Source of the DNA: Tissierella sp.
Lineage (GTDB): Bacteria; Bacillota; Clostridia; Tissierellales; Tissierellaceae
Assembly (NCBI RefSeq): GCF_031460495.1
Contig: NZ_JAVKTS010000003.1
Location: 434,001 to 498,000, forward strand
DNA: 64,000 nt
Direction: 5' to 3'
The position numbers and the translations under genes were made by a program. Of the stretch, positions 18,576 to 28,075 are shown piece by piece (position 1 is the stretch's first letter; every line of letters begins with the position of its first letter). Below the pieces are notes generated by a model. That model did no database searches, was not told where the DNA came from, and saw only the letters and a program-made list of their open reading frames with translations.

Positions 18576-20288
18576 ATGCAAACATTGAATTATAATAAAA
18601 TACAAAAAATTGAAATGTCTGCAACTGAAAAGTTGCTAAAATATATATCTAGTGTAATACAAGATGAAACATTATTAGATAAACTTGATTTTGTTTATCC
18701 TGATTTCGGTGAACACACTTATAGATTAGCATTTAATGTATGGATAAGCATTGACTTTGTAGGAAAAGATGGTAAAACATTCATAGAAAAGTTTCTTGAA
18801 GAAAAGTCTCCTGAACTAACTACTGAAGAAGCAGAAATACTAATTGAAAAAAACAAATCAAATATATCTCTCTTTGAAATTTTAGATATCAACGGAGAGT
18901 CTATTATTGTCTTAGATTTGCTTCAAAATGAAAACTATACTATTTGGGATCCAGAGCTATTATCTTCAGTATCTGAGGGAGATATTATATTTGCAAGAAT
19001 AGGGAATTTATTGGGACATGTAACTTTTATAGGAGATATTAGTTATTTACCTTCTTCATTAAAATCCATGTTTATTGAAGAGGCTTTTGTTGACTTCAAT
19101 CATATAAGGTTTGAGTTTCCAATGCTTACTTTAAAAGATTATCTAAAGAAATATAGCGCAAACTTGTATAAAATCTATACAAATTGTGTTTATGAAGCAA
19201 TGGAAACAGAAGAAGATGTTACTTCAACTCTTTATGATGAATTAGATGAGTTTGAAGCTTACCTTCAATTAAAAACGCCAAGGGCCTCAGTTAGAAAGTA
19301 TGTTTCAAATTTAATGGATTTCTTTGAATACTATTTGATAGATGAAAACTTGACATTATACGATATCGATCAAGTGGATTTTGACTCCTTCTTTAGGGAA
19401 GGGATTAAAGAAGGGTTTATTATATCTCAAGAGGATTTAAATGCCTATATTTCTACTTTGAAAAAATATTTAGGATTCTTAAGCAACAAGAATCATAAGT
19501 ACAAAGATGTATATAATAAGCTACTGGATATTAGCAAGAACAGATTTGAGTTAATGAATCAAATAAAATTAGTTAAATCTCCCTTTACAATTAATCGTGA
19601 TTTATCTAATATAGTCTCAAACTACTTTAATGAAGATGCCGTATCTCTTATAATGGATTATGATAAATTTATACTATATCTATTGGACAGGCCCTTAGAT
19701 TTAACTGAGAAAAATAAATATATTAAAAGAAAAAACCTAATAGAATTAAATGATATATTGGAGTTTGGTAGTTTTGTAGATAAGAAATCACCAAATCAAG
19801 TAGATTTCCCTATTATCCATATGTTTTATAAATTTTCACTGCGATTAGGCCTACTTTCAATTCAGAATAATACATTATCTGTTGCTAAAAAGGGGTCCAA
19901 TTATTTAAGATTAAGAGATGAAGATAAATATACTTTGTTTTTTGAATTTATTTGGAGTAATGATTTTATAGCTGAAATCTCAAGTATCAAACATATGCCT
20001 ATGCTTGATACTATGAAAAATGATTTAGCAAAACTATTATCTTCTTTAAATGAAAATATTAGTTATGAAATAAGTACAATCTTGCCAGCATTCTCAAGTC
20101 AACCAAGATTATTCTTTGCATACTATATATATTTACAGTATCTAGGAATTATCAAATGTAATCTGTATCCAAACTATGAAATAATAAAAACTTCCCTTGG
20201 GAATATGGTTCTGAATTTCTTAGAATCAAAAAATAAGAATGATAATGAGTGTAGAGTTGTAGAGCTAAAATCCTTTAAAAGAAAGTAG
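18576..20288 (+). CDS. Conserved-looking protein of unknown function, 570 aa
   Basis: Not recognised. Start ATG 18576 follows GGGGGGAG; an in-frame TTG at 18564 overlaps that site. The product is soluble and acidic, without signal peptide or membrane segments. Visible parts: a region (about 1-210) with a beta-rich stretch SVSEGDIIFARIGNLLGHVTFIG; a helical segment at about 220-305 (TPRASVRKYVSNLMDFFEYYL and SQEDLNAYISTLKKYLGFL) that loosely recalls the SAM-like core-binding domain of tyrosine recombinases; and a helical C-terminal half with KFSLRLGLLSIQNNTLSVAKKGSNYL, which could be a winged-helix-like fold. There is no catalytic recombinase domain. It has its own promoter and is followed 77 bases later by an HDOD gene on the same strand. 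Confidence 0.7.
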   Translation: MQTLNYNKIQKIEMSATEKLLKYISSVIQDETLLDKLDFVYPDFGEHTYRLAFNVWISIDFVGKDGKTFIEKFLEEKSPELTTEEAEILIEKNKSNISLFEILDINGESIIVLDLLQNENYTIWDPELLSSVSEGDIIFARIGNLLGHVTFIGDISYLPSSLKSMFIEEAFVDFNHIRFEFPMLTLKDYLKKYSANLYKIYTNCVYEAMETEEDVTSTLYDELDEFEAYLQLKTPRASVRKYVSNLMDFFEYYLIDENLTLYDIDQVDFDSFFREGIKEGFIISQEDLNAYISTLKKYLGFLSNKNHKYKDVYNKLLDISKNRFELMNQIKLVKSPFTINRDLSNIVSNYFNEDAVSLIMDYDKFILYLLDRPLDLTEKNKYIKRKNLIELNDILEFGSFVDKKSPNQVDFPIIHMFYKFSLRLGLLSIQNNTLSVAKKGSNYLRLRDEDKYTLFFEFIWSNDFIAEISSIKHMPMLDTMKNDLAKLLSSLNENISYEISTILPAFSSQPRLFFAYYIYLQYLGIIKCNLYPNYEIIKTSLGNMVLNFLESKNKNDNECRVVELKSFKRK

Positions 20289-20365
20289 GTAATTATGTCT
20301 ATATGATAAGTTTGAAAATTTGGGTATAATTATATAAAAGCTACTTCTAGATAGGAGCGATTACT

Positions 20366-21211
20366 ATGACAAAACTTAATATAGAGTATATTGTATCTAA
20401 AGTTGATGATATGAAAGTTTTACCGCAGATTATAAATGAAATAATAGCTTTAACCGACGATCCAAACTCTACAATTCAAGATATGGAAAAAGCAATACTA
20501 CAAGATCAAGTTTTAACTACTAAAATTTTGCGTCTGGCTAACTCAGCTTACTATGGATATGCGAGAAATATTTCAACTATATCTCGAGCTGCAGTTCTTC
20601 TTGGCTTTCAGGCTATAAAAAGTCTTGCATTGGCTTCCACTGTGAGAACATATCTATCAGATGAATTAAAGGGATATTCTCTAGAGAAAAACGAACTCTG
20701 GACTCAATCTCAGACATGTGCCATTGTTTCTAGACTTATTGCAAAGAAGGTAAAATATACTAATCCAGAAGAAGCTTATGTTGCTGGACTCCTTCGTGAT
20801 ATCGGAAAAACAATATTAAATCAACATATGGAAAAAGAGTATTCTCAAGTATTGACAAGAGTTGAAGAAGATAATGTATCTTTTTTAGATGCGGAGAGAG
20901 AAGTTTTTGGCTTTAACCATGCAGAGATTGGTGAAAAAGTAGCTGAAAAATGGAATCTCCCTGAGTCATTAGTAGATGCCATTGGACATCACCATACTCC
21001 TGAATTGGCAACTATTAACCCCCTCTTAGTCTCAATAGTTCATATTGCAGATGCTATAACTATGATGATGGGTGTAGGCCTTGGACTAGATGGACTAGCC
21101 TATAACCTTTCTCCTATGGCAATCGACACAATAAATCTAGATGAAGCACAGCTTCACGATATTATATCCCATGTGACTGATTTAGTCACTGACCAAGATA
21201 GCTTTGAATAA
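20366..21211 (+). CDS. HDOD domain signalling protein with degenerate HD site
   Basis: 281 residues, almost entirely one HDOD domain (MKVLPQIINEIIALTDDP, LTTKILRLANSAYYGYARNISTISRAAVLLGFQAIKSLAL). HDOD proteins are regulatory relatives of HD phosphohydrolases, often tied to motility, biofilm and c-di-GMP signalling. The normal HD pair reads R144-D145 (LLRDIGKTILN), so the first metal ligand is lost and hydrolysis is unlikely. The later GHHHTPE keeps histidines. It starts at ATG 20366 after AGGAG and ends at a strong terminator. It may be co-transcribed with the unknown gene upstream. Confidence 0.9.
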   Translation: MTKLNIEYIVSKVDDMKVLPQIINEIIALTDDPNSTIQDMEKAILQDQVLTTKILRLANSAYYGYARNISTISRAAVLLGFQAIKSLALASTVRTYLSDELKGYSLEKNELWTQSQTCAIVSRLIAKKVKYTNPEEAYVAGLLRDIGKTILNQHMEKEYSQVLTRVEEDNVSFLDAEREVFGFNHAEIGEKVAEKWNLPESLVDAIGHHHTPELATINPLLVSIVHIADAITMMMGVGLGLDGLAYNLSPMAIDTINLDEAQLHDIISHVTDLVTDQDSFE

Positions 21212-21241
21212 AAATGTAACCAAACTGGTTACATTTTTTTA
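21208..21241 (+). terminator. Terminator of the HDOD gene
   Basis: AAATGTAACC, loop AAACT, GGTTACATTT, then a T run. It starts at the stop codon. Confidence 0.85.
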
Positions 21242-21305
21242 CTTTTATTTATAAATAGTATATAATAAAATTAGATACACTAAAGAATTTATTGGAGGGA
21301 TGCTT

Positions 21306-23303
21306 GTGGAGAATTTAAGGTTAGATGATTTTACGAAATTCAAATTTCTGTCTGGAGTTAAACTATCCCCTACAGGAAAGAATACAGCTTTTGTACTACA
21401 CCAAATAGATTTAGATGAGAATAAATATTTATCGAATATCTATATCTATGATGAAGAAAAGAAATCAGAATTTAAATTAACATCCTTAGATGAAGAAAGA
21501 TCCTTTATGTGGAAAGATGATAATACAATTCTTTTTCCTGCCGTAAGGACTAAAAAGGACAAAGAAAGAAAAGAAAATCAAGAAGAATTCACCACTTACT
21601 ATGAAATTAATATAAATGGTGGCGAAGCTAATAAATCCTTTGAAATTCCATTTAATGTTAGCTCCCTAGAAATACTTGATGATAATAATCTTTTAATTAC
21701 AGCATCCTTTGACCTTAATCGTCCAAATTTGGAAGGATTATCTGATGAGGAAAAAGCAAAAGTAATGAAGGAAATGAAAGAAAACAAGGATTACGAGGTC
21801 ATTGATGAGATTCCATTTTGGATAAATGGTGGAGGATTCACAAACAAAAAAAGGAATAGATTATATATATATAATTTAGAAGACAAAAAAGCTACTCCTA
21901 TTACAGATGTATTTACTTATGTAGATGGATTTAAGCTAAATAAGGATAAATCCTTAGTAATCATTACTGCTACTTCTTTTATGGATAAAATGCAACTTAA
22001 CTCCGATTTGCATCTCTATAATATTAAAGAAAATAAATTAGAAAAATTAACCCATGAAGATATTTTTAGCTACTCCTCTGCAGATTTCTTTGGGGACAAA
22101 ATACTTTTTTCTGGGAATGATATGAAATCTTATGGTATAAATGAAAACTCACATCTATACTTAATGGATTTAGATGGTACAAATCCTCTTAAAATAACTA
22201 GAGATGATTTTGATTATAGCATGTATAGCTCCATAGGATCTGACTGTAGATATGGTGCTAGTAGATCTAGAATAATTGATGGAGAATACTTGTATTTTGT
22301 AACTACAGAGGGATATAGCTCTTATATCAACAGAATAGATAAATCTGGAAATATGGAGAAGCTAATTGAAAGCAAAGGATCCATTGATGGTTTTGATGTC
22401 CTTGATGGAAAAATCAAATTTATTGGACTTAGAGGACTTAAACTGCAAGAACTATATAGCCTAGAAGGAAAGGAAGAAATCCAACTTACCCACTTCAATG
22501 AATGGATTATGAATGAGAGAAAACTTTCTAAGCCTGAATACCTAAGCTTTGAAGTAGACGGCCTTACAATAGATGGTTGGGTAATGAAACCTGTAGATTT
22601 TAAGGAAGGTAATAAATATCCTGCAATACTAGATATCCACGGAGGTCCAAAAACTGCTTATGGTGAAGTATTCTATCACGAAATGCAATATTGGGCTAAT
22701 GAAGGTTATGCTGTATTCTTCTGCAATCCAAGGGGTAGCGATGGTAAAGGTAATGAATTTGCTGATATAAGAGGAAAATATGGCACCATAGATTATGATG
22801 ATATAATGAAATTTACAGATTTAGTACTTGAAAGATATCCTTTTATAGATAGTGAAAGAGTTGGCGTAACTGGTGGCTCCTATGGAGGATTCATGACCAA
22901 TTGGATAATAGGTCATACAAATAGATTTAAAGCTGCTGCTTCTCAAAGATCTATATCCAACTGGATCTCAAAGTTTGGAACTACAGATATTGGATACTAT
23001 TTTGTAGAGGATCAACAGGCTGCTACGCCTTGGTCTGATGTGGAAAAACTATGGTTCCACTCCCCTATGAAATATGCAGATAAGGTAGTGACCCCTACTT
23101 TGTTCATCCATTCAGAAGAAGACTATAGATGTTGGCTACCAGAGGGTATACAAATGTTTACTTCTTTAAAATATCATGGTGTTGACTCAAGACTATGTAT
23201 GTTTAGAGGAGAAAATCACGAGCTAAGTAGATCTGGAAAACCAAAACATAGAATTAGAAGATTAGAAGAAATAACCAATTGGTTCAATAAATATTTGAAA
23301 TAA
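21306..23303 (+). CDS. S9 family serine peptidase (acylaminoacyl/prolyl oligopeptidase type)
   Basis: 665 residues from GTG 21306, which has GGAGG seven bases upstream; the ATG at 21300 abuts the ribosome site. The N-terminal beta-propeller (about 1-400) carries WD-like strands and screens substrates by size. The C-terminal alpha/beta hydrolase has catalytic Ser525 in GGSYGGF, Asp606 in SEEDYR and His638 in GENHELS. There is no signal peptide, so it acts on peptides in the cytoplasm. Single gene, ending in a bidirectional terminator shared with pmbA. It adds to the peptide-degrading set in this window. Confidence 0.93.
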   Translation: MENLRLDDFTKFKFLSGVKLSPTGKNTAFVLHQIDLDENKYLSNIYIYDEEKKSEFKLTSLDEERSFMWKDDNTILFPAVRTKKDKERKENQEEFTTYYEININGGEANKSFEIPFNVSSLEILDDNNLLITASFDLNRPNLEGLSDEEKAKVMKEMKENKDYEVIDEIPFWINGGGFTNKKRNRLYIYNLEDKKATPITDVFTYVDGFKLNKDKSLVIITATSFMDKMQLNSDLHLYNIKENKLEKLTHEDIFSYSSADFFGDKILFSGNDMKSYGINENSHLYLMDLDGTNPLKITRDDFDYSMYSSIGSDCRYGASRSRIIDGEYLYFVTTEGYSSYINRIDKSGNMEKLIESKGSIDGFDVLDGKIKFIGLRGLKLQELYSLEGKEEIQLTHFNEWIMNERKLSKPEYLSFEVDGLTIDGWVMKPVDFKEGNKYPAILDIHGGPKTAYGEVFYHEMQYWANEGYAVFFCNPRGSDGKGNEFADIRGKYGTIDYDDIMKFTDLVLERYPFIDSERVGVTGGSYGGFMTNWIIGHTNRFKAAASQRSISNWISKFGTTDIGYYFVEDQQAATPWSDVEKLWFHSPMKYADKVVTPTLFIHSEEDYRCWLPEGIQMFTSLKYHGVDSRLCMFRGENHELSRSGKPKHRIRRLEEITNWFNKYLK

Positions 23304-23333
23304 AAAAACTGGTCCTTTGACCAGTTTTTTTAT
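23302..23333. terminator. Bidirectional terminator between S9 peptidase and pmbA
   Basis: AAAAAAACTGGTC, loop CTTT, GACCAGTTTTTTT, with A and T runs on both flanks. It ends at the pmbA stop codon region. Confidence 0.85.
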
Positions 23334-24682
23334 TTTCCTGTTATGGCTAAGCTACCTACATAAATGGAGGGGGACCCAAAGTAGCTTGAACTTGGATGAG
23401 AAAATTTTGTATCATTTCCTATATATTTTATACTTTTTAACATTGTAAACAAATTACCTGCTACGGTAATTTGAGCTAATGGTCTAACTACCTTCCCATT
23501 TTCCACTAGCAATCCATTAGATGATAGGGCAAAGTCTCCTGATGTAGGATTGATTCCTGCATGTAGTCCGTGAATATCAGTAATTATTATACCCTTTTTC
23601 ATAATATCTGCCATCTCATCTAAGGACTTATTACCTTCTTCAATATACATATTTGTAGCCATTACTCCTATGGAAGCTTTGTGAGAAGACCTAAATCCAT
23701 TACCTGTAGACTTTACATTTTCTTTTTCAGCAGTTTTTCTGCTATGAAGAAAAGTCTTAAGTATTCCATTTTCAATTAAATACTTTGCATAAGTAGGGCT
23801 TCCTTCATCATCAAAACTTCTAAAGTATTTTCCACCATCCATTAGAGGATCTTCTTTAATATTTAAAATATCTGCTCCTACTTGGGAATTTAATTTCCCT
23901 TTCAACGATGATAGACCTTTTTGCACAGTACTCCCTAGGAATATGGGAGAAAAGGAGCTAAACATATCTGCTGATACATTGTTTCTAAGGATTACTTCAT
24001 AGTTTCCAGATTCTATAGATTCTGCACCTAACATGGATACTGCATCTCCTACTCCGTCCTTTATTAGGATATCCTTATATGCCTCAGAAAGGCTATTGAA
24101 TACTTGGTGAGAATATCCAGTTTGCATGTTTGAACCTTCTTCAGTTACAGCAGATAATCCTAAAACACCTATAGTATGACTGTCTTCTAGCTCTAATCCC
24201 TTAGTATTTTTAATATATACATTCTCTGTGCTTTCTCTATAACTGCAACCATCTATGGTCTTTACTCTTTTGTCTAGAGCATAGGCTTTTTTCTCTAAAT
24301 CTAATAAATACTCTATTTTTTCTTCCTCAGAATATTTATCTAATAAATTAAGTTTTTGTACATATTTTTCACCTGTTTTATATGGCGAAGATATGGTCTC
24401 TATTTCTTCATTCTCATTGTTTTCTGCATATTGAATTAAATTGTTGATAAGCTCATCTATACTCTCAAGCATTAACTTTTCAGTGTAGGAATAGCCCATT
24501 CTATTATTATAAATACCTCTTAGTGACAAAGCTTCTTCTTCTGAAACTATATATTCTTCTAATTCTCCTTCATATATATTCATATTAATTGAAGAAGCTT
24601 TTTTAATATAAGCTTCAATATCTACAATATTATGTGCTTTTCCCATTTCAAATAATAATTCTATTAATTTATCCCTATCCAC
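23330..24682 (-). CDS. pmbA: TldD/PmbA family protein, PmbA (TldE) subunit
   Basis: 450 residues; the partner of TldD in the TldD/E metalloprotease that trims peptides such as modified leader peptides in other bacteria. PmbA is the non-catalytic half: it has the family regions (NPTSGDFALSSNGLLVENGKVVRPLAQITVAGN) but no HExxxH. GTG start after GGAGG, two bases behind the tldD stop, so the pair is coupled. It forms the end of a run oppABCDF-tldD-pmbA with no terminator inside, which suggests imported peptides or a co-regulated substrate. Confidence 0.92.
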   Translation of the reverse strand: MDRDKLIELLFEMGKAHNIVDIEAYIKKASSINMNIYEGELEEYIVSEEEALSLRGIYNNRMGYSYTEKLMLESIDELINNLIQYAENNENEEIETISSPYKTGEKYVQKLNLLDKYSEEEKIEYLLDLEKKAYALDKRVKTIDGCSYRESTENVYIKNTKGLELEDSHTIGVLGLSAVTEEGSNMQTGYSHQVFNSLSEAYKDILIKDGVGDAVSMLGAESIESGNYEVILRNNVSADMFSSFSPIFLGSTVQKGLSSLKGKLNSQVGADILNIKEDPLMDGGKYFRSFDDEGSPTYAKYLIENGILKTFLHSRKTAEKENVKSTGNGFRSSHKASIGVMATNMYIEEGNKSLDEMADIMKKGIIITDIHGLHAGINPTSGDFALSSNGLLVENGKVVRPLAQITVAGNLFTMLKSIKYIGNDTKFSHPSSSYFGSPSIYVGSLAITGK

Positions 24683-24684
24683 AG

Positions 24685-26070
24685 CTATTCCTCCCTTCCA
24701 CCAACAGTCATAGTTTTAACCCTAATAGTAGGTTGACCTGCACCAATGAATAATGCTCCACTTCCTGCATAGCAATATCCTTGTCCAATTTCTAGATTGT
24801 TTCCTACCATATCTACATCTTGAAGTATTTTATTGCCATTTCCTATTAAAGTTGCACCTTTCACTGGCTTAGTTATTTTACCATTCTCAATCAAATAAGC
24901 TTCTGAAAGAGAGAAGTTAAAATCTCCTGTAGCTGGGTTTACAGATCCTGCAGAAAGATATTTCGCAAATAACCCTTTTTCAGTATTTCCTATTATTTCT
25001 TCCTTCGTACTAGTACCCTTGTCAATATAGGTATTTGTCATACGAGATGTTGGAGCAAATCTATAGGATTGTCTTCTTCCCGACCCTGTAGGATCCATAT
25101 TCATCCTTCTAGCGTTTAATTTATCTATCATATATCCTTTTAATGTACCATTTTCTATTAATACATTCTTTTGAGTTGGCATTCCCTCATCATCTACTCC
25201 GAGAGATCCCCATGAGTTTGTTATAGAACCATCATCCACTAAAGTAACCACATCTGAAGCAATCTTCTCTCCTATTCTACCTGAGAAAACAGAAAGACCT
25301 TTAGCTACAGAAGATGATTCTAAGCTGTGGCCACAAGCCTCATGGAACATTAACCCACCAAATCCATTGTCCACTACGACTGGCATATTTCCAGCAGGAC
25401 AATAATCAGCCATGGCCATGGTTTTAGCATTTCTAGCAGCTTCTCTTGCATAATCCTCTATGTTGATCTTTTCATAGAACTCAGTACCCATTAAAGCACC
25501 AGGCCCAATGTAACCAGTCTCCATTTTTCCATTATGCTCAGCTGCTACTATAATTAACATTCTAGTCCTTACTCTTTTATCCTCTACATAAACACCATCA
25601 GTATTAGCTATTAAGATATTTTGGTCCTGATCTAGGTAATTCACCGTAACTTGAGATATTGAATCGTCATAGGATTTAGCAGCAGAAAATGCTCTCTTTG
25701 TAAATCCTATCTTATCTCTAAAATTTACCTGTGAAGGCAAAATATTATAAGGATGTTTTGTTGGTATTACTGATTTGTCAAAGTTAAGTACGATATCTTT
25801 TTTATTTCCTTTGATAGTTTTAGTTATCTTTCTAGTAATATTCAAAAGATTTTCCCTTGATAGGTCATTGGTATAGCCATAAACTGAACTCAATCCCGAA
25901 AATACCCTAATACCTATACCAAAATCTCTACCACTCATACCTCTTTCTATATTTCCACCAACCGTAGCTATCTCAGTGGAAAAATTATCCTCTACAAACA
26001 CCTCCGCAAAGTCCCCACCTGAAGCAAGGGCTTCAAAAAATATATCTTCAATAATTGATTTATTTATCAT
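24685..26070 (-). CDS. tldD: TldD family metalloprotease, catalytic subunit
   Basis: 461 residues with the zinc motif HEACGH (LMFHEACGHSLESSSVAKG), the catalytic site of TldD, and the C-terminal region GSVNPATGDFNFSLSEAYLIENGKI. Together with PmbA it makes a hollow heterodimer that hydrolyses small unfolded peptides in the cytoplasm. Start ATG after GGGGGGA. It lies 18 bases downstream of oppF on the same strand with no terminator between them, so it probably belongs to the opp transcription unit. Confidence 0.94.
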   Translation of the reverse strand: MINKSIIEDIFFEALASGGDFAEVFVEDNFSTEIATVGGNIERGMSGRDFGIGIRVFSGLSSVYGYTNDLSRENLLNITRKITKTIKGNKKDIVLNFDKSVIPTKHPYNILPSQVNFRDKIGFTKRAFSAAKSYDDSISQVTVNYLDQDQNILIANTDGVYVEDKRVRTRMLIIVAAEHNGKMETGYIGPGALMGTEFYEKINIEDYAREAARNAKTMAMADYCPAGNMPVVVDNGFGGLMFHEACGHSLESSSVAKGLSVFSGRIGEKIASDVVTLVDDGSITNSWGSLGVDDEGMPTQKNVLIENGTLKGYMIDKLNARRMNMDPTGSGRRQSYRFAPTSRMTNTYIDKGTSTKEEIIGNTEKGLFAKYLSAGSVNPATGDFNFSLSEAYLIENGKITKPVKGATLIGNGNKILQDVDMVGNNLEIGQGYCYAGSGALFIGAGQPTIRVKTMTVGGREE

Positions 26071-26088
26071 GAAATTCCCCCCAATTCT

Positions 26089-27045
26089 CTAGTATAGGTG
26101 ACAAGCAACAAAATGGTCCTTTTCTACCTCTTTTAATTCTGGGGTCACCTTGTGGCATATGTCTTTTGCATAAGCACATCTCTTAACAAATTTGCACCCA
26201 ACTGGTGGATTAATAGGAGATGGAACTTCACCTTCTAGCTTTATTCTCTTTCTAGTTTCCTCTGAATTAGGATCAGCAACAGGTATAGCAGATATTAAAG
26301 CCTTAGTATAAGGATGTAAAGGATTGCTATATAACGCCTCATTGCTAGTTAGTTCTGCCATAGAACCTAGATACATTACCCCTACTCTATCGGATATATG
26401 CTTAACCATAGAAAGGTCATGGGAGATAAATAAATAGGTTAATCCCATTTCCCTCTGAAGTTTTATAAGAAGATTTACTATCTGTGCTTGTATAGATACA
26501 TCAAGGGCTGATATAGGCTCATCACACATAATAAACTGTGGTTCTACCGCAAGGGCTCTTGCAATACCTATTCTTTGTCTCTGTCCACCAGATAATTCAT
26601 GTGGGAATCTTGACCCATGCTCAGGGTTTAATCCTACCTTATTTAGCAAATCACTAATTCTATCTTGTTTTTCCTTATTAGTTAAATTAAAGTGAACATC
26701 TATACCTTCTCCTATGATGTCCCCTATGGTCATTCTAGGATCTAATGAAGCATAGGGATCTTGGAAAATTACTTGAGCATTTTTCTTAAATTTAAGCTTT
26801 TCAGCTCTATTCATTTGATGAACATCTTGTCCATTAAAATAAACATGTCCATCTGTAGCTGGATAAATGCCAAGTATTGTCCTGCCGCAAGTAGTCTTTC
26901 CACATCCAGACTCACCTACAAGTCCTAATGTCTCACCTTTTTTAATACTAAAGCTTACATCGTCTACGGCCTTTAGAGTTGCATCCTTTCCTACATAAAA
27001 ATATTTTTTTAAATTAACTATTTCTAATAAGTTATCCTTATTCAT
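26089..27045 (-). CDS. oppF: Oligopeptide ABC transporter ATPase OppF
   Basis: 318 residues from ATG 27045, which has GGAGG eight bases upstream; a GTG at 27054 overlaps that site. Walker A GESGCGKTT, signature LSGGQRQRIGIARAL, Walker B FIMCDEPISALDVSIQ, and the C-terminal oligo/dipeptide-transporter tail with GCKFVKRCAYAKDIC, which in this family coordinates an iron-sulfur or metal centre. It pairs with OppD to drive peptide uptake. It overlaps the end of oppD slightly. Confidence 0.95.
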   Translation of the reverse strand: MNKDNLLEIVNLKKYFYVGKDATLKAVDDVSFSIKKGETLGLVGESGCGKTTCGRTILGIYPATDGHVYFNGQDVHQMNRAEKLKFKKNAQVIFQDPYASLDPRMTIGDIIGEGIDVHFNLTNKEKQDRISDLLNKVGLNPEHGSRFPHELSGGQRQRIGIARALAVEPQFIMCDEPISALDVSIQAQIVNLLIKLQREMGLTYLFISHDLSMVKHISDRVGVMYLGSMAELTSNEALYSNPLHPYTKALISAIPVADPNSEETRKRIKLEGEVPSPINPPVGCKFVKRCAYAKDICHKVTPELKEVEKDHFVACHLY

Positions 27046-28063
27046 TTCTTTCACCTCCGCTAGGGACAGGTCTCTCTACTTTAGGAGCATCTGGATGCTG
27101 TAGCCAGCAACTTACCTTATGATTATCTGATAGAATAGTCTCATCAGGTCTTCTTTCCTTACATATTTCCATAGCATGCTCGCATCTTGAAGCGAATGGG
27201 CAGCCTTCCAATGGAAGTATTAAATCTGGAGGTGTTCCTCCTAAGGAATAAAGCTCCTCTTTGCTCTTTTTATCTATACTTGGTACAGAATTTAGTAACG
27301 CCCATGTATATGGATGTTGACTGTTATAGAATATTTCTTCCTTTGTACCGGTCTCTATAATGCTTCCTGCATACATTACCTGAATTCTATCTGCAAAATT
27401 TGCAACAACTCCAAGGTCATGGGTTACAAGAATAATCGAAGTATCAAATTTATCTTTTAATTCACTTAGTAAGTCAATAATTTGTGCTTGAATAGTAACA
27501 TCAAGAGCAGTAGTTGGCTCATCCGCTAAAAGAATCTTTGGGTTACATGATAATGCAATTGCAATCATTACCCTTTGTCTCATACCACCTGATAATTCAT
27601 GGGGATATTGCTTCACTCTTTGATCTGCATTTGGAATATTAACTAATTTAAGAAGTCTAATGGCCTCCGCCTCTGCTTGCTTTTTATTCATACCCTTGTG
27701 AATTTGTAAGCTTTCCATTATCTGTTTACCTACTGTCATAGTAGGATTTAGAGATGTCATAGGGTCTTGGAATATCATGGATACATCTTCACCTCTATAG
27801 GACAACAATCTCTTTTTTTTCATCTGTACAACATCTTCACCCTCAAATAAAATCTGTGAACCAGTTTTTATTTCTGCTGGTGGTGTCTTTAATAGTCTTA
27901 AGATAGCTTTAGCTGTAACAGTCTTCCCACAACCTGATTCACCAACAATGGCTAAAGTTTCTCCTTTATTTAAATGAAAATTAACATTTCGAACTGCTTT
28001 TACCTCACCAGCGTAGGTATGAAATGATACATTTAGATCTTTTACTTCTAATATCTTCTCCAT
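27038..28063 (-). CDS. oppD: Oligopeptide ABC transporter ATPase OppD
   Basis: 341 residues. Walker A GESGCGKTVTAKA, signature ELSGGMRQRVMIAIAL, Walker B ILLADEPTTALDVTIQ, and C-terminal GCPFASRCEHAMEICKERRP, the cysteine-containing tail of Opp/Dpp ATPases. It works with OppF under the OppBC channel. An AGGAGGG ribosome site precedes the ATG. Fourth gene of oppABCDF. Confidence 0.95.
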   Translation of the reverse strand: MEKILEVKDLNVSFHTYAGEVKAVRNVNFHLNKGETLAIVGESGCGKTVTAKAILRLLKTPPAEIKTGSQILFEGEDVVQMKKKRLLSYRGEDVSMIFQDPMTSLNPTMTVGKQIMESLQIHKGMNKKQAEAEAIRLLKLVNIPNADQRVKQYPHELSGGMRQRVMIAIALSCNPKILLADEPTTALDVTIQAQIIDLLSELKDKFDTSIILVTHDLGVVANFADRIQVMYAGSIIETGTKEEIFYNSQHPYTWALLNSVPSIDKKSKEELYSLGGTPPDLILPLEGCPFASRCEHAMEICKERRPDETILSDNHKVSCWLQHPDAPKVERPVPSGGERNE

Positions 28064-28075
28064 CTTTTTCCCTCC

